NCBI RefSeq assembly: GCF_009663395.1
Contig: NZ_QKNW01000001.1
Location: forward strand, 496,001-560,000
From: Halosegnis longus
GTDB lineage: Archaea; Halobacteriota; Halobacteria; Halobacteriales; Haloarculaceae
Length of the DNA: 64,000 nt
Reading direction: 5' to 3'
Shown here one piece after another: positions 25,304-35,474 of the stretch. Each line of letters opens with the position of its first letter. The stretch's first letter is position 1. Made by a program: the position numbers and the translations under genes. Under the pieces are notes generated by a model that was given only the letters and a program-made list of their open reading frames with translations, was not told where the DNA came from and did not search any database.

Positions 25304-26003
25304 TCACTTCCACCTCCTCGTAGGTCGGGTTGAGAACGCGAATCTCGCGTTCTTCAGCCACGTCTTCGATGTCCTCGCGCTTGCGACCGCCGACGGTCGA
25401 CCCGATGCGGACGGCCTGCGTGTCGCCGTCGACGTCCTCGAGGTCGTCCACGTTGTGGACGTGGACCTCCTCGAAGCCCGACGGGTGCAGTCCGCGCGCC
25501 TCAACCGGCGAGCGGAAGCCCGCCTCGACCTTCTGTCCCTTCCCCTTGATGCCACGGCGCTGCTTCGACAGCGCGCCGCGGGGCTTGCGCCACGAGGTCG
25601 GGGTGCGCTTTTTCTTGTGGTAGTCCTGTCGGTTGAACTGCGGCGTGGAGACGCGGCTCCGCTCGCCGAGCAGTCGTTCGGTCTCCTCGTCGAGCTCGGG
25701 CGTCTTGTCCGCGTGCCCGCGTGCGACGAGTTCCGTCTCGACAGTCGTTTCCTCTTCGTCCGGCTCGGAGTCGCTCTCGTCTTCGACCTCCGCCTCGGTC
25801 TCCTCTTCGACTTCGAGACCGCCGACGTCGGCCTTGATTCGGGCCGCGAGGGCGTTTCCGATACCGTCGATGTCGGCGAGCTCAGACTGCGAGGCGCGTC
25901 GCACGTCCTCGACAGTCTCGAAGCCCGCGCCCTCGAGGGCCGCGGCCTTCGCGTTGCCGACACCGGAGATGTCTGTCAGCTCTTGTGGTTCGTCGTCTGC
26001 CAT
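25296..26003 (-). CDS. rpl32e: Ribosomal protein eL32 with helix-hairpin-helix extension
   Basis: 235 residues. The C-terminal ~130 residues are eL32 ([38 protein letters not shown]). The N-terminal ~55 residues are a helix-hairpin-helix module with [20 protein letters not shown] and [17 protein letters not shown], joined by a very acidic linker. The extension is a known oddity of haloarchaeal eL32; its nucleic-acid target is unknown. It shares one base with uL6 and overlaps eL19. Confidence 0.95.
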   Translation of the reverse strand: MADDEPQELTDISGVGNAKAAALEGAGFETVEDVRRASQSELADIDGIGNALAARIKADVGGLEVEEETEAEVEDESDSEPDEEETTVETELVARGHADKTPELDEETERLLGERSRVSTPQFNRQDYHKKKRTPTSWRKPRGALSKQRRGIKGKGQKVEAGFRSPVEARGLHPSGFEEVHVHNVDDLEDVDGDTQAVRIGSTVGGRKREDIEDVAEEREIRVLNPTYEEVEVNE

Positions 26004-26539
26004 CAGGCGTTACCTCGTTCCGGTTCGCTGGTGATGTACACGCCGTCTTGGAAGACGCGGGTGTCTTTCCCAGAGACGCGTGTTCGCTGTTCGATGTCCG
26101 CGGCCGTCTGGCCGACGTCCTCGATGCTGGGGCCGGAGACGGTGAGCTCCTCACCGTCGACGGAGACCTGCGTGTCGCCGTGGATGGGGACACGCCGCGG
26201 CTCCCGCTCGCCGATGAAGTTCTCGATGACGACGGTGCCGTCCTGCACGGAGACCTGCATCGGGAAGTGAGAGTAGAAGACTTCCATCTCGTACTCCCAC
26301 CCGTCGGTGACGCCCTGAACCATGTTCTGGACGTGGCTCGCGAACGTGCCGACGGTGGCGTTCGTCTTGGCGTCCGACTCCTCGGACGCGATGACGACGT
26401 CGCCGTCTTCGATGTCGACGCTGATGTTCGGATACCAGAGCCGGCGCGTGACGGAGCCGTTCGGCCCCTCGACTGTCACGTCGAGGTGGTCGATGCTCGC
26501 GGTCACGTCGTCCGGCACGGTGATACGTTCAGTAGACAT
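26003..26539 (-). CDS. rpl6: Ribosomal protein uL6
   Basis: 178 residues from the ATG at 26539 (a start two codons earlier is possible). Two repeated L6 folds; [21 protein letters not shown] and [16 protein letters not shown] are the family C-terminal blocks. It binds near the sarcin-ricin loop. Its beginning overlaps the end of uS8 by 11 bases. Confidence 0.96.
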   Translation of the reverse strand: MSTERITVPDDVTASIDHLDVTVEGPNGSVTRRLWYPNISVDIEDGDVVIASEESDAKTNATVGTFASHVQNMVQGVTDGWEYEMEVFYSHFPMQVSVQDGTVVIENFIGEREPRRVPIHGDTQVSVDGEELTVSGPSIEDVGQTAADIEQRTRVSGKDTRVFQDGVYITSEPERGNA

Positions 26540-26921
26540 ATGCAATCACCTGTCCGCCGATGCCCTGTTCGCGGGCCTCGTAGTGGCTCATCACGCCGTG
26601 GCTCGTCGTGACGACGAGCGTCCCGTAGTCGCGGGCGGGGAGGAACCGCTTTTCCCACTTCTCGTAGTCGTCCGCGGTCACGGAGTAGCGCGGCTTCACC
26701 GCGCCACAGGCGTTGATGGAGCCTTTCAGTTCGACCTCGAAGCGGCCGGCCTTCCCGTCGTCTACGAACTGGAAGGTGTCGACGTACCCGCGGTCTGCGA
26801 GCACTTCGAGCACGGAGCCGATTTCGTTCGAGGCGGGCTCTACTGTGTGGTCGAGATGGCCGACGCTTTCCGCGTTGTCGATACCCGAAAGCGCGGCGGC
26901 CAGTGGATCGTTTGCTGTCAT
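26529..26921 (-). CDS. rps8: Ribosomal protein uS8
   Basis: 130 residues, starting [20 protein letters not shown], with the C-terminal [20 protein letters not shown] typical of uS8. It binds helix 21 of 16S rRNA and, in other organisms, represses its own operon; no such operator is recognised here. Confidence 0.97.
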   Translation of the reverse strand: MTANDPLAAALSGIDNAESVGHLDHTVEPASNEIGSVLEVLADRGYVDTFQFVDDGKAGRFEVELKGSINACGAVKPRYSVTADDYEKWEKRFLPARDYGTLVVTTSHGVMSHYEAREQGIGGQVIAYVY

Positions 26922-26924
26922 GGT

Positions 26925-27086
26925 TTAGCTGTACTTCTCGAAGCCCATGTCGCGTGCGATCTCGCGGAAGCACTGTCGGCACAGCCAGATATCGTACTTG
27001 CCGACAAGCCCCTGCTTGCGACCACACCGCTGACACTCTTCGGTCTGTCCGGTCGGGACAGACTCCTCTGTTTCAGTTTCGCTCAT
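26925..27086 (-). CDS. rps14: Ribosomal protein uS14, zinc-binding form
   Basis: 53 residues: [11 protein letters not shown], then [10 protein letters not shown] and [14 protein letters not shown], the four cysteines (CxxC...CxxC) of the zinc-type S14. The start ATG at 27086 overlaps the uL5 stop (ATGA), and the stop is 3 bases before uS8. Easy to miss because of its size; gene order and the cysteine pattern make it secure. Confidence 0.96.
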   Translation of the reverse strand: MSETETEESVPTGQTEECQRCGRKQGLVGKYDIWLCRQCFREIARDMGFEKYS

Positions 27087-27601
27087 TCGTTCACCTCAAC
27101 GTCGTACTCAGCTTCGAGGTACGCGACTGCGTCCTCGGGGGTGAGTCGGTGGCTCCCCGGAATCTGTGTGCTGGCCTTGTCGCGCTTGTGGACACGGTAG
27201 CCCGGTCGCACGAGGTTGACCGTCACGTCCAGCCCGTAGATACCGATTTCGGGGTCGTACTCCTGGCTCGGGAACGCCGTGTGTTCCTCGACGCCGAACG
27301 AGAAGTTCCCCGTCTCGTCGAACTGCGACGCGTCGATGTCTGCAAGCGGGAGCGCCGTCGCGAGGAACTCCTCGGCGAGGTCACCACGGAGAGTCACCTT
27401 CGCGCCGATCGGGTCGCCCTCGCGGACGTTGAACTCCTGGATGGTGCGCTTTGCGGTCGTGCGGACCGGCGTCTGGCCGGCGATTTCGGCGAGGATGTCC
27501 TCGGCGTTCGCCAGCTCGCGGCCACCGCGACCGACGCCCATGTGGACGACGACCTTCTCGACCTGCGGCGTTCGCATCTCGTGGAGGTCACTCACGCTCA
27601 T
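27083..27601 (-). CDS. rpl5: Ribosomal protein uL5
   Basis: 172 residues, starting [40 protein letters not shown] and [18 protein letters not shown] are family blocks. It binds 5S rRNA and contacts P-site tRNA. It overlaps eS4 upstream and uS14 downstream by ATGA. Confidence 0.97.
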   Translation of the reverse strand: MSVSDLHEMRTPQVEKVVVHMGVGRGGRELANAEDILAEIAGQTPVRTTAKRTIQEFNVREGDPIGAKVTLRGDLAEEFLATALPLADIDASQFDETGNFSFGVEEHTAFPSQEYDPEIGIYGLDVTVNLVRPGYRVHKRDKASTQIPGSHRLTPEDAVAYLEAEYDVEVNE

Positions 27602-28296
27602 GCATCATCACCCGTGAAGTTCTCGTCGATGACGACGACGTAATCTTCGACCGTCTCGAAGCGGCCGTCGTCCTGGTCGACGAGGACGTTGTTCTGTGAG
27701 GAACCGGTCGTCACCTGAATCTCGTCGACGGTGCCGATTTCGCCGGCGTGTTCGCCGTCGACGGCCGTGACCAGCGCGCCCTCCTCGTACGAGAAGTGCG
27801 CGACGACCGACTTGTCGTCGTTCGAGACGACAATCGAGTCGTTTTGCGTGATGGTGTCGTCGTCGGCAAGCAGCGTCGTTCCGTCGTGGAGCGTGAGCTG
27901 CGTGTCGCCGCCGGCGACCTGCTGTTTCTTCACGACCTTGCCGAGCCGCGAGTCCGCGGCGTCGGCGTCGATTTCGGTGAGCGCGAGCCGCCCACCCTCG
28001 TCGGGGAACACGCGGTAGTACTCCTCGCGTTCCACGAAGGCGAGAATGTCGAACATGCCGATCGGGCGCTGTTCGTCGCTCAGCGCCTTCCCGTTCACGA
28101 GGACGGAGTCCTGTTCGAGGGCGTAGCGCGCCTCCTTCTTCGAGTCGACGTAGCCGAGCACGTCGCGCAGAACGATGAGGAGAGGAACTCCCTCTTCACC
28201 GTGCGGGCCCGCACCCGCCTTCACCGTGTAGGTCTGCTCCTTGCGCTCGACGGGCCACGAGTTCGGTACCGAGAGTCGTTTCTGGTGTCGCGTCAT
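27598..28296 (-). CDS. rps4e: Ribosomal protein eS4
   Basis: 232 residues: [20 protein letters not shown] start, then an S4-like RNA-binding segment ([20 protein letters not shown]), and a central KOW-type region. It is the archaeal/eukaryotic small-subunit protein and its position between uL24 and uL5 is canonical. It overlaps both neighbours by ATGA. Confidence 0.97.
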   Translation of the reverse strand: MTRHQKRLSVPNSWPVERKEQTYTVKAGAGPHGEEGVPLLIVLRDVLGYVDSKKEARYALEQDSVLVNGKALSDEQRPIGMFDILAFVEREEYYRVFPDEGGRLALTEIDADAADSRLGKVVKKQQVAGGDTQLTLHDGTTLLADDDTITQNDSIVVSNDDKSVVAHFSYEEGALVTAVDGEHAGEIGTVDEIQVTTGSSQNNVLVDQDDGRFETVEDYVVVIDENFTGDDA

Positions 28297-28646
28297 TCGT
28301 TGTCCTCCAGGCGCGCTTCGCGCCGGTCGTCTTCGAGGTCGAGGTCCGTCACGACGAGGTTGGACGCGTCGAGCGGCCGCGGCACTTCTTCGCCGTCGGC
28401 CGTCTCCTGGGTCACGTCCTCGACGTGGATGTCGGTCGAGCGGAGGTCGACGTTGACGACCTCGCCTTCCTCGCCGGCGTAGTCGCCGCGCTGGACCTCG
28501 ACGGTGTCGCCCGCGTTCACGCGAACGCTTCGCTGGTCGTACTCCTCGCGGAGATCCTCCGAGAGGTGGGCACGGACCTGCTTTTGCTTCTCGTGAAGCG
28601 GGGCACGTCGCTGTCTGCTTCGTTGTTTCTCTGGCTGTCGTGTCAT
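28293..28646 (-). CDS. rpl24: Ribosomal protein uL24
   Basis: 117 residues: [20 protein letters not shown] followed by the KOW motif [20 protein letters not shown]. The C-terminus is an acidic extension. It is an assembly initiator of the large subunit. Overlaps uL14 and eS4 by ATGA. Confidence 0.97.
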   Translation of the reverse strand: MTRQPEKQRSRQRRAPLHEKQKQVRAHLSEDLREEYDQRSVRVNAGDTVEVQRGDYAGEEGEVVNVDLRSTDIHVEDVTQETADGEEVPRPLDASNLVVTDLDLEDDRREARLEDNE

Positions 28647-29041
28647 ACTATCATCGTCGCCGTGCTGGCGATTGCGCCGAATCGTTCGGCGACCTCACGC
28701 GCGATGGGGCCTTTCAGCTCCGTCCCGCGCGGGTCCTCGTTCTCGTCGATGATGACGGCGGCGTTGTCCTCGAACTTCAGTCGGGTGCCGTCCGGACGGC
28801 GGATGGATTTCCGCTGTCGGATGACAACCGCTTCGAGCACCTGCCGTCGCATCTCCGGGGTTCCCTTCGTGACCGAGACGGTGATCTTGTCACCGAGGCC
28901 GGCCTTCGGGTGTCGGTTCTTCGCGCCCGAGTAACCCGAAACGGAGGTCACCTTCAGCTGTCGTGCGCCCGTGTTGTCGGCACACGTGATGAGCGAGCCC
29001 TTCTCAAGGCCCTGCGTCACGTCTGCGTTGAGCGCTTCCAT
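28643..29041 (-). CDS. rpl14: Ribosomal protein uL14
   Basis: 132 residues. [20 protein letters not shown] and [20 protein letters not shown] are diagnostic, as is [16 protein letters not shown] at the C-terminus. It lies at the subunit interface. It shares one base with uS17. Confidence 0.98.
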   Translation of the reverse strand: MEALNADVTQGLEKGSLITCADNTGARQLKVTSVSGYSGAKNRHPKAGLGDKITVSVTKGTPEMRRQVLEAVVIRQRKSIRRPDGTRLKFEDNAAVIIDENEDPRGTELKGPIAREVAERFGAIASTATMIV

Positions 29042-29370
29042 TAGTTCTCACCCTCCGTATCCGTCGCGACGACGACGTGCGACTTCGTCTTCGATAGTGG
29101 GCGGGTCTCTGCGATACGAACCGTATCGCCGACCGAGATGTCGAGACAGTCAGGGTGGTGTGCAGAAATACGGGACCGTCGCTTCATGAGACGGTCGTAT
29201 TTCGGCACTCTGACGTCGTACTCTCGCTCGACGACGACGGTTTTGTCCATGTCGGTGGAGGCGACTTCGCCCTCGACCGTCTGTCCGCGCACGCTCAGCG
29301 TGCCGTGGAACGGACAGTTCGGGTCAGAGCAGCCGGCCTCCGGTTCCGGTACGTTCAGTCCTAGCGCCAT
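29041..29370 (-). CDS. rps17: Ribosomal protein uS17
   Basis: 109 residues: archaeal N-terminal extension with [10 protein letters not shown], then the OB-fold with [20 protein letters not shown] and the C-terminal [20 protein letters not shown]. Binds 16S rRNA helix 11. Its start lies 10 bases inside the end of the Rnp1 gene. Confidence 0.97.
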   Translation of the reverse strand: MALGLNVPEPEAGCSDPNCPFHGTLSVRGQTVEGEVASTDMDKTVVVEREYDVRVPKYDRLMKRRSRISAHHPDCLDISVGDTVRIAETRPLSKTKSHVVVATDTEGEN

Positions 29371-29636
29371 GTGTGTGGTGTTGTCAGTTCGGTTCGCCGG
29401 GCGGGACGAGCAACGAGCCGTTCGCCCTCGATGATGACCGTCTCATCCTCAAGAGTGACACGGAACGTCGCCGCCGCCTTCGGAACCTGTTTCGTCCCGT
29501 CGCCGGCCACGAGCAGGGTGTGCATCGTCTCATCGACGATGTCTCCCTCGATGCCGACGAGGTCGGCGTTCGACGACTCGATTACCTCCGCGTGGAGGCC
29601 CGCGAGTTCGTGTCGTGGCAGGGTCTGGGCGTTCAT
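29361..29636 (-). CDS. rnp1: Ribonuclease P protein component 1 (Rpp29/Rnp1)
   Basis: 91 residues from the ATG at 29636. It matches the archaeal Rpp29/POP4 family: LHAEVIESSNADLVGIEGDI, VDETMHTLLVAGD and TFRVTLEDETVIIEGERL. It is a protein subunit of the tRNA 5'-processing ribozyme. Its location between uL29 and uS17 is the conserved archaeal position, and its end overlaps uS17 by 10 bases. Confidence 0.95.
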   Translation of the reverse strand: MNAQTLPRHELAGLHAEVIESSNADLVGIEGDIVDETMHTLLVAGDGTKQVPKAAATFRVTLEDETVIIEGERLVARPARRTELTTPHTWR

Positions 29637-29640
29637 TGCG

Positions 29641-29850
29641 TTATTCCTCGTTGTCGCCTTCTTCCGCCTGGATCGTCTTGATCTGGGCGATGGTGCGGCG
29701 CAGCTCCTTCGTGCGACCCGGGTTGTCCGGGGCGCCACCGGCGGCCTGCACTGCCTTCGCGTTCAGCAGTTCCGTCCGAAGCTCCTCGATTTCCGCCTCG
29801 CGCTCTGCGGGCGTCATGTCGCGGATCTCCTCGACGTGCAGGATAGCCAT
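29641..29850 (-). CDS. rpl29: Ribosomal protein uL29
   Basis: 69 residues, starting [20 protein letters not shown], with [16 protein letters not shown] and the family end [14 protein letters not shown]. It sits by the polypeptide exit tunnel, where SRP docks. It shares one base with uS3. Confidence 0.97.
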   Translation of the reverse strand: MAILHVEEIRDMTPAEREAEIEELRTELLNAKAVQAAGGAPDNPGRTKELRRTIAQIKTIQAEEGDNEE

Positions 29851-30779
29851 TATTCGTCACCCTCCTCGGACTCCTCGTCCATCTCGTCGAGCAGCTCCTC
29901 GGCTTCCGCCTCGGTCTCCTCGTCGAGGTCGTCGACCTCTGCTTCGAGGTCGTCGATTTCGGACTCGATGTCGTCGTCCGACGGTGCCGACGGTGCAGCA
30001 CCCTCTTCGGACTCGATGTCCTCGTCGACAAGCTCCTCTTCGGCGAGGTCGAGGGCGTCTCCCTCGACTTCCGTCTCGTCGGCGGCCGGCTCCTCGTCGA
30101 GGTCGCCCTCGATCGCCTCGTCGGCCTCCGCGAGCAGCTCGTCCACGTCGTCTTCCGCTTCCTCGATGAACGACTCCACGTCGGCATCTTCGGTGATGGT
30201 GAAGTCGTCGGGAAGCTGGGTGTTCGGCGGGATGATCTTCACCTGCACCCCGATGGTGCCGAGCTTCATCACGGCCGTTCCGACGCCGGAGTCGACGATC
30301 TCCTCTGCCGGCTCACCGTTGTGCTTCACGTAGCCACGGTTGAACTTCTCCACGCGCGAGCGTGCACCCGTGACCTTCCCGCTCAGGATGATTTCGGCAC
30401 CGCGTGCGCCGGCATCCATGATGCGGTCGATGGTGGTGTGGCCGGCCTTCCGGAAGTACCAGCCGCGTTCGAGCGCGTTCGCCAGTCGGTCGGCGACGAT
30501 CTGCGCGTTGAGGTCCGGCTCGTCGACCTCCTGCACGTCGATCTGGGGGTCGTCCATGCCGAACCGCTCTTCGATTTCGGTGGTGAGCTTCCTGATGTTC
30601 TTCCCGCCCTTGCCGATGACCATCCCTGGCTTCTCGGCTTTGAGGACGATCTGGGTCCCCATCGGCGTCTGTGCGAGCTCCATCCCGCCGTAGCCGGCTC
30701 GCGCCAACTCGTCGGCGAGGAACTCGTCGATCTGGGTTCGTTCGAGCCCCTGCTCGATGAACTGGTGTTCGTCTGCCAT
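29850..30779 (-). CDS. rps3: Ribosomal protein uS3 with long acidic tail
   Basis: 309 residues from the ATG at 30779. The first ~205 residues are uS3: the KH motif [20 protein letters not shown] and [19 protein letters not shown]. The last ~100 residues are almost only Asp, Glu, Ala and Ser (for example [20 protein letters not shown]). Such tails occur in haloarchaeal S3 and may protect a basic protein at high salt. An upstream in-frame start at 30833 would overlap uL22 and is not used. Confidence 0.96.
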   Translation of the reverse strand: MADEHQFIEQGLERTQIDEFLADELARAGYGGMELAQTPMGTQIVLKAEKPGMVIGKGGKNIRKLTTEIEERFGMDDPQIDVQEVDEPDLNAQIVADRLANALERGWYFRKAGHTTIDRIMDAGARGAEIILSGKVTGARSRVEKFNRGYVKHNGEPAEEIVDSGVGTAVMKLGTIGVQVKIIPPNTQLPDDFTITEDADVESFIEEAEDDVDELLAEADEAIEGDLDEEPAADETEVEGDALDLAEEELVDEDIESEEGAAPSAPSDDDIESEIDDLEAEVDDLDEETEAEAEELLDEMDEESEEGDE

Positions 30780-31240
30780 TATTCGGATACCTCCTCGGTG
30801 ACGATTTCGACGTCGACCTGCGGTGTGTTCCACGCGGACGCGCGGCCCATCGCGCGGGGCTTGCGACCCGGCGACTCGCCGACCTTGTGGGCGGCGACGT
30901 GGATAATCTCCATCGACTCGCCGTCGAAGCCCTGGTGGTCGGCGTTGTTCGACACGTTCTCGAGCAGATCGAGGAACGCTTCGCTGGCCTTCTCCGGGAA
31001 ACGCCCAGCGTCCCAGCCGTCGATGTCGGACCGGTGTGCGACACCGCTGTTGTGGGACTTGAACGGAACCGACCGCTCACCGGCGATGACGGCGTCGAGA
31101 TACTCGGACGCCTCGCCGACGGTCATCCCCTTGATTTCCCGGGCGATGGCCTTGCTGTGCTTGTGGCTCATATGACGCTCTCGGAGCATGGCTTTCGCCG
31201 TCGTGTCCGAGTCTGCGTCGATGCTGTAGCTGATTCCCAT
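30779..31240 (-). CDS. rpl22: Ribosomal protein uL22
   Basis: 153 residues. RERHMSHKHSKAIAREIKGM and the C-terminal GRKPRAMGRASAWNTPQVDV identify it. Its beta-hairpin lines the exit tunnel. It shares one base with each neighbour. Confidence 0.97.
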   Translation of the reverse strand: MGISYSIDADSDTTAKAMLRERHMSHKHSKAIAREIKGMTVGEASEYLDAVIAGERSVPFKSHNSGVAHRSDIDGWDAGRFPEKASEAFLDLLENVSNNADHQGFDGESMEIIHVAAHKVGESPGRKPRAMGRASAWNTPQVDVEIVTEEVSE

Positions 31241-31662
31241 TATTTGAGCGGGACGAACTTCGAGGACCGAGTCGCCCCAATACCGGCCTGCCCGTGTTCG
31301 ACGGAGTTGCGCGTTAACACGAACTCACCGAGATAATGGCCCAGCATCTCCGGCTCGACACGGACGCGTTCGAACTCGTGGCCGTCGTAGACGGCGAACG
31401 TGAGTCCGACGAACGACGGGAGCACCGGCATGTTGCGCAGGTGCGTGCGGATCGGGTTGTTGGCCGTCTCCTCCTCGCCGCTCTCGCGTGCGTTCTCGAG
31501 CAGCTTCTGCTGTTGCTCGGTGAGACCACGGGTGATACTTCGCCGCAGACGTGCGGGGAACAGTTCGGCAACCTCGTCGAGCTCCATCGACTGGAGTTCG
31601 TCGAGCGTGTGGCCGCGGTAGGTGAACTCACCCTCGCGGCCGGTCTGGTACTCTGTACTCAT
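31240..31662 (-). CDS. rps19: Ribosomal protein uS19
   Basis: 140 residues. Archaeal N-terminal [20 protein letters not shown], then [20 protein letters not shown] and the family signature [20 protein letters not shown]. It sits in the head of the small subunit. Two bases separate it from uL2. Confidence 0.97.
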   Translation of the reverse strand: MSTEYQTGREGEFTYRGHTLDELQSMELDEVAELFPARLRRSITRGLTEQQQKLLENARESGEEETANNPIRTHLRNMPVLPSFVGLTFAVYDGHEFERVRVEPEMLGHYLGEFVLTRNSVEHGQAGIGATRSSKFVPLK

Positions 31663-31664
31663 TG

Positions 31665-32393
31665 TTAGTTACCTCCCTTGCCGCCACGGCCCGTGGAGCG
31701 CGACGCGATGTCACCGACCTTGCGGCCCGGTGGCGCGTTGCGCGAAACGGACTTCGGCTTGCCGGGGTGTTGACGGCCGCCGCCACCGAACGGGTGGTCG
31801 ACGGCGTTCATCGCGACCCCGCGCACGTTCGGCCACTTCGTGCCGCGTGCGCGCATCTTGTGATGCTTGTTGCCGGCCTTGACGAACGGCTTTTCCGTTC
31901 GTCCGCCGCCCGCGACCGCGCCGATGGTGGCGCGTGCCTCGGGGCTGAGACGGCGAACCTCACCGGATGGGAGCTGGACGACCGTCACGTTGCGGTCGTG
32001 GGTCATCAGCGTCGCGTTCACGCCGGACGCGCGAGCGAACTTCCCACCGTCGCCGGGCTGTCGCTCGACGTTACAGATGGGGATCCCCTCCGGAATCTCC
32101 GCGAGCGGGAGCGTGTTCCCGACCGCGATTTCGGCGGAGACACCCACCTGCAGGGTGTCGCCGACGGCCACGCCCTCGGACGCGAGGACGAGCCGCTGGT
32201 CGCCGTCCTCGAACTCGACCGCCGCGAGCGGGGCCGAGCGGGCCGGGTCGTGTTCGATGTCGACGACGGTCCCGCTGACCACGTCACCGTCTTCGATCGT
32301 GCGGTGCGACAGATCTGCCTTGTAACGGTGTGACGGCGCTCGGAACGTCGGGCCACCACGACCGCGTCGTTGTCCTTGGATTCGTCGTCCCAT
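31665..32393 (-). CDS. rpl2: Ribosomal protein uL2
   Basis: 242 residues: [20 protein letters not shown] start, and [20 protein letters not shown] containing the conserved His near the peptidyl-transferase centre. It ends in a basic GKGGN tail. It directly follows uL23. Confidence 0.98.
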   Translation of the reverse strand: MGRRIQGQRRGRGGPTFRAPSHRYKADLSHRTIEDGDVVSGTVVDIEHDPARSAPLAAVEFEDGDQRLVLASEGVAVGDTLQVGVSAEIAVGNTLPLAEIPEGIPICNVERQPGDGGKFARASGVNATLMTHDRNVTVVQLPSGEVRRLSPEARATIGAVAGGGRTEKPFVKAGNKHHKMRARGTKWPNVRGVAMNAVDHPFGGGGRQHPGKPKSVSRNAPPGRKVGDIASRSTGRGGKGGN

Positions 32394-32642
32394 TTAGAAC
32401 ACCCCGATGCGCGAAGCGACTTCCTGCGCGTCGTCGTCCTCAGAGAGGGAGACGACGGCCTTCTTCGTCCCTTGCGGCGTTACCTGTGTGTTGACGCTCG
32501 TCACGTCGACCTCGAAGCGGCTCTCGACCGCTTCGCGAACGTCCGGCTTCGCGGCGTCCGTGTCGACGATGAACTGCAGCGTGTTGTTGAAGTCCATGTC
32601 GTTCATGGCCTTCTCCGTCACGAGCGGATACTTGATCGTCAT
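32394..32642 (-). CDS. rpl23: Ribosomal protein uL23
   Basis: 82 residues from the ATG at 32642: MTIKYPLVTEKAMNDMDFNN and VESRFEVDVTSVNTQVTPQG. It docks chaperones and SRP at the tunnel exit. The start overlaps the uL4 stop (ATGA), which fixes it over the longer in-frame start at 32678. Confidence 0.97.
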   Translation of the reverse strand: MTIKYPLVTEKAMNDMDFNNTLQFIVDTDAAKPDVREAVESRFEVDVTSVNTQVTPQGTKKAVVSLSEDDDAQEVASRIGVF

Positions 32643-33385
32643 CGGTCGGCCACCTCCTCGAGTGCCGACTCGGTCCACACGGTCAGTCGCCCCGGGTGCG
32701 TCCCGGGCGCGAGGTCCTCAGCGGAGACGTTCGCCGCGGTGGCGACCGTCGCGCCCGCGAGGTTGCGTGCGGCCTTCGACGGCTCCTCGCTCGTCACGAA
32801 CAGCACGGACGATGGCTCCTTGTGCTTGCGGCCACGGGTCGTCCCGCGTCCGGCACGCACTTTCTTGCCCTCGTCGGCGCGCTCGATGTCGGCGTGTGCG
32901 CCGACGGCTTCGAGGAAGGAGACGACCTCCTTGGTTTTGAGCAGCTCCTCGAACTCGTCGCTCACGACGAGCGGCAGTTCGAGGTCGTCGTCGAAGTTGT
33001 GACCGCGCTCCGCGACGCGCTCGGCGTCCGTGGTGGCCGCGATGGCCGACCGGACGGCGAGCTTTCGCTCCTTCGTGTTGATGTCGAGTCCGCGGTCCTT
33101 CTCGGCCTTCGGCGGGTGTGCCGGACGGCCCTTGACCGCCTGCGGGACGCGGCGACCCTGACCGTCCTGTCGGGGGACGTGGGCCATGCCGCGACCGGAG
33201 CCTTGCGACTCTGCAGGGGTGCGGAGTCCGGCGAACTCGTCTGCGCCGTAGTCCTGTTGTCGATTCGCCTGTGCGGCCTGAACGGCGCGCTTGATGAGGT
33301 CGGGCCGGTAGTGGGTCTCGAAGACCTCCGGCAGCTCGACCTCGCCAGCGTCCGAGCCGTCGAGATTACGTACTGTCGCGTTCAT
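32639..33385 (-). CDS. rpl4: Ribosomal protein uL4
   Basis: 248 residues. Archaeal L4 with the tunnel loop GLRTPAESQGSGRGMAHVPR and the C-terminal region VVSFLEAVGAHADIERADEG. Starts MNATVRNLDGSDAGEVELPE. Overlaps uL3 and uL23 by ATGA. Confidence 0.97.
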   Translation of the reverse strand: MNATVRNLDGSDAGEVELPEVFETHYRPDLIKRAVQAAQANRQQDYGADEFAGLRTPAESQGSGRGMAHVPRQDGQGRRVPQAVKGRPAHPPKAEKDRGLDINTKERKLAVRSAIAATTDAERVAERGHNFDDDLELPLVVSDEFEELLKTKEVVSFLEAVGAHADIERADEGKKVRAGRGTTRGRKHKEPSSVLFVTSEEPSKAARNLAGATVATAANVSAEDLAPGTHPGRLTVWTESALEEVADR

Positions 33386-34392
33386 TGTCCTTGGTTAGAC
33401 GCCGTAGAGACGTAGCGCACCTCGGGGTCGAGACGCGGCTGGTCGTTCGGTCGCACGGCGGGGCGAAGACGGAGCAGACGCTTGTTCGGGCCCGGGAGCG
33501 AGCCTTTCACGAGCGCGTAGTCACCGTCGACCTCGCCGTAGTTGACGAAGCCGCCGTCCGGGGTCACGTCCTCGTCACCGAGCGCGATGAGCCGCTTGTT
33601 CAGCTCCGTGCGCTGGTGGTAGCCCGTCTGGCCCAACTGCGGGACCGTCGACCGGACGCGCGATGGGTTCCACGGGCCGAGGTTGCCGATGCGTCGGCGC
33701 CATCCCTGGCGTGCGTGTTTGCCCTTTCGCTTCTGGACGCCCCATCGCTTGACGGGACCTTGGGTTCCTTTCCCCTTCGTGATGCCCGCAACGTCGGTGT
33801 ACTCGCCCGCGCGGAACACGTCCGTCGCGGAGTGTTCACCGCCGTCCTCGACGAGGTCGAGCGCGAACTCGACGCGGTCGGCGATGGAGCCACCGCCGAC
33901 GCGCGTCTCCATCACGTCGGGCTTGTCCTTCGGCACACCGCCGAGCACGCTCGGCGTGGTGTGCGTGACGACGCGAACGTCCGCGATGTCGCCCGCTTCG
34001 AGCGCATCGTGGATGGCGTCGGTGTCGGTGCTCTGTTCGTCCGGGGCCGAGAGCGCTCGGTCGAGGTCGTCGTGAAGCTCGGTGCTCCACGCCTCGGTGA
34101 GCGGTCGCAGCCCGTAGTTCGTTTCCTCGTAGACTCGAAGCGCTGCGGCGCGCATCGGTGGCGTCTCAACGACGGTGACAGGGACCGTCTCCTCCATCCC
34201 CTCGCGCGGGGAATTCGGTTCGTCGTTGATGGCCACGACGTGGGACATGCCAGCCTTGTATCCGGCAAAGCCCTGGAGTCCCGGCTGCCCGTCGTCGTCG
34301 GGCCAGCTATTGAACCGCGGCACCTCGCTGGCGGCGCGGACGCGCGGGCCGAAGCCCATCGAGCCTTTTCGTGGTCTGCTTGGTTGTGGCAT
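33382..34392 (-). CDS. rpl3: Ribosomal protein uL3
   Basis: 336 residues from the ATG at 34392: MPQPSRPRKGSMGFGPRVRA, GFAGYKAGMSHVVAINDEPN, and GKGTQGPVKRWGVQKRKGKH of the peptidyl-transferase-reaching loop. It starts seven bases after the methyltransferase stop. It nucleates 23S folding. Confidence 0.97.
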   Translation of the reverse strand: MPQPSRPRKGSMGFGPRVRAASEVPRFNSWPDDDGQPGLQGFAGYKAGMSHVVAINDEPNSPREGMEETVPVTVVETPPMRAAALRVYEETNYGLRPLTEAWSTELHDDLDRALSAPDEQSTDTDAIHDALEAGDIADVRVVTHTTPSVLGGVPKDKPDVMETRVGGGSIADRVEFALDLVEDGGEHSATDVFRAGEYTDVAGITKGKGTQGPVKRWGVQKRKGKHARQGWRRRIGNLGPWNPSRVRSTVPQLGQTGYHQRTELNKRLIALGDEDVTPDGGFVNYGEVDGDYALVKGSLPGPNKRLLRLRPAVRPNDQPRLDPEVRYVSTASNQGQ

Positions 34393-34399
34393 TCTGGTC

Positions 34400-35266
34400 T
34401 CACTCCATTGTGAGGACAGCAAGGGAGGCGAACATCGCTTCCTCAGTTCGCACGACCTTGCTGCCTTGATTCGGGACCGTGTTGAGCCAGAGGTCGAACC
34501 GCGAGAGCGGTTCGTCTGTGTCGCAATCAGAGCCGGGCCCGTCGCCCGACCCGTCGGTTACGTCGCTCGGTTCGACACCGAGTATCTCCGGCAGCCCCCG
34601 CTTGGGAGCGCCGAAGACGACGGTACTGTCTCCACGCGCGGGCTCGATATCCTCGAGCAGTCGCGTAGAGACCGGCTCGCCGTGTCGCGACGCAGCGATA
34701 CGAACGCCGGCGTCGGAACGAGCGAGCACGGTTTGCAGGTCCGCGCGTTCCACCTGATACCCCGACGGCGGGGTTGCAAGCAGTCGCGCGCGCACCGGTC
34801 GTCGCGAAGTAACCCTGACTGTGACGCGTTCTCCCTCCCGTGGCGTCGCCATCGTCGGCGGCACGGGCAGCGAGACCGGGTGTTGCATGCCGCAATTGAC
34901 CCGAACGCGGTCGTCAGATCCGACCTCGGTCACGATTCCCTGTCTTAACGACCCCGAATCGTCTGATTCGGAGCCGGTCTGTGAAGCGACGCGGAGCGGC
35001 GGCAGGACGCCAACGTACGCCAGTTCGTCACGCCTCCCCCACAACTCCTTTCGGAGTTCCGGGGGCGTGGCCGCGTACCGTAAGACGGTATCGACGAACC
35101 CGTCGCCGAACCGCCCGTCGTCGCCCGACGAATCGGGGTAGACGACGAGACGGTCCACCCGAAAGATGACCGCCGCGCGTGCGACGTAACCGAGTTTGCG
35201 AGTCGCCTCGCGTTTGTCCTCGGCCTCTCGGGTCAGAGACGACGGCACGAGTACGGTGCGTGTCAT
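34400..35266 (-). CDS. SPOUT-family RNA methyltransferase (Mth1/SPOUT1 type)
   Basis: 288 residues. The N-terminus TRTVLVPSSLTREAEDKREA and VARAAVIFRVDRLVVYPD, then GVLPPLRV, match the archaeal DUF171/SPOUT1 family, with an OB-fold-like insert (GIVTEVGSDDRVRVNCG). The C-terminal trefoil-knot region has VFGAPKRGLPEILG and LNTVPNQGSKVVRTEEA. It is probably an rRNA uridine-N3 methyltransferase. It is the conserved first gene of the archaeal uL3 operon; the ATG at 35266 agrees with the promoter position. Confidence 0.88.
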   Translation of the reverse strand: MTRTVLVPSSLTREAEDKREATRKLGYVARAAVIFRVDRLVVYPDSSGDDGRFGDGFVDTVLRYAATPPELRKELWGRRDELAYVGVLPPLRVASQTGSESDDSGSLRQGIVTEVGSDDRVRVNCGMQHPVSLPVPPTMATPREGERVTVRVTSRRPVRARLLATPPSGYQVERADLQTVLARSDAGVRIAASRHGEPVSTRLLEDIEPARGDSTVVFGAPKRGLPEILGVEPSDVTDGSGDGPGSDCDTDEPLSRFDLWLNTVPNQGSKVVRTEEAMFASLAVLTME

Positions 35267-35321
35267 GCCGAATCGCTTCCGTGTCTGCTCACTAGACTGT
35301 GACAACGATACCGAACCCGGA

Positions 35322-35329
35322 CATAAAAG
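35322..35329 (-). promoter_or_regulatory. TATA box of the ribosomal super-operon
   Basis: On the minus strand this reads CTTTTATG, about 55-60 bases before the ATG of the SPOUT gene, predicting a leader of roughly 30 bases. No other strong promoter is obvious within the next 14 kb of tightly packed leftward genes. Confidence 0.55.
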
Positions 35330-35474
35330 TGGCCCGCTTTGCGCGCCGGCTGTCGCCCGTTCACAGGCGTTTCAGCGTGTGTCGCCGTCACACGGTACGG
35401 CGTGGCGACCGACCCGCCCTCCCCCGTTTCGGAAGCCTTTTACTCATCACCGCTCTCGCTTGGAATGCAGACGT

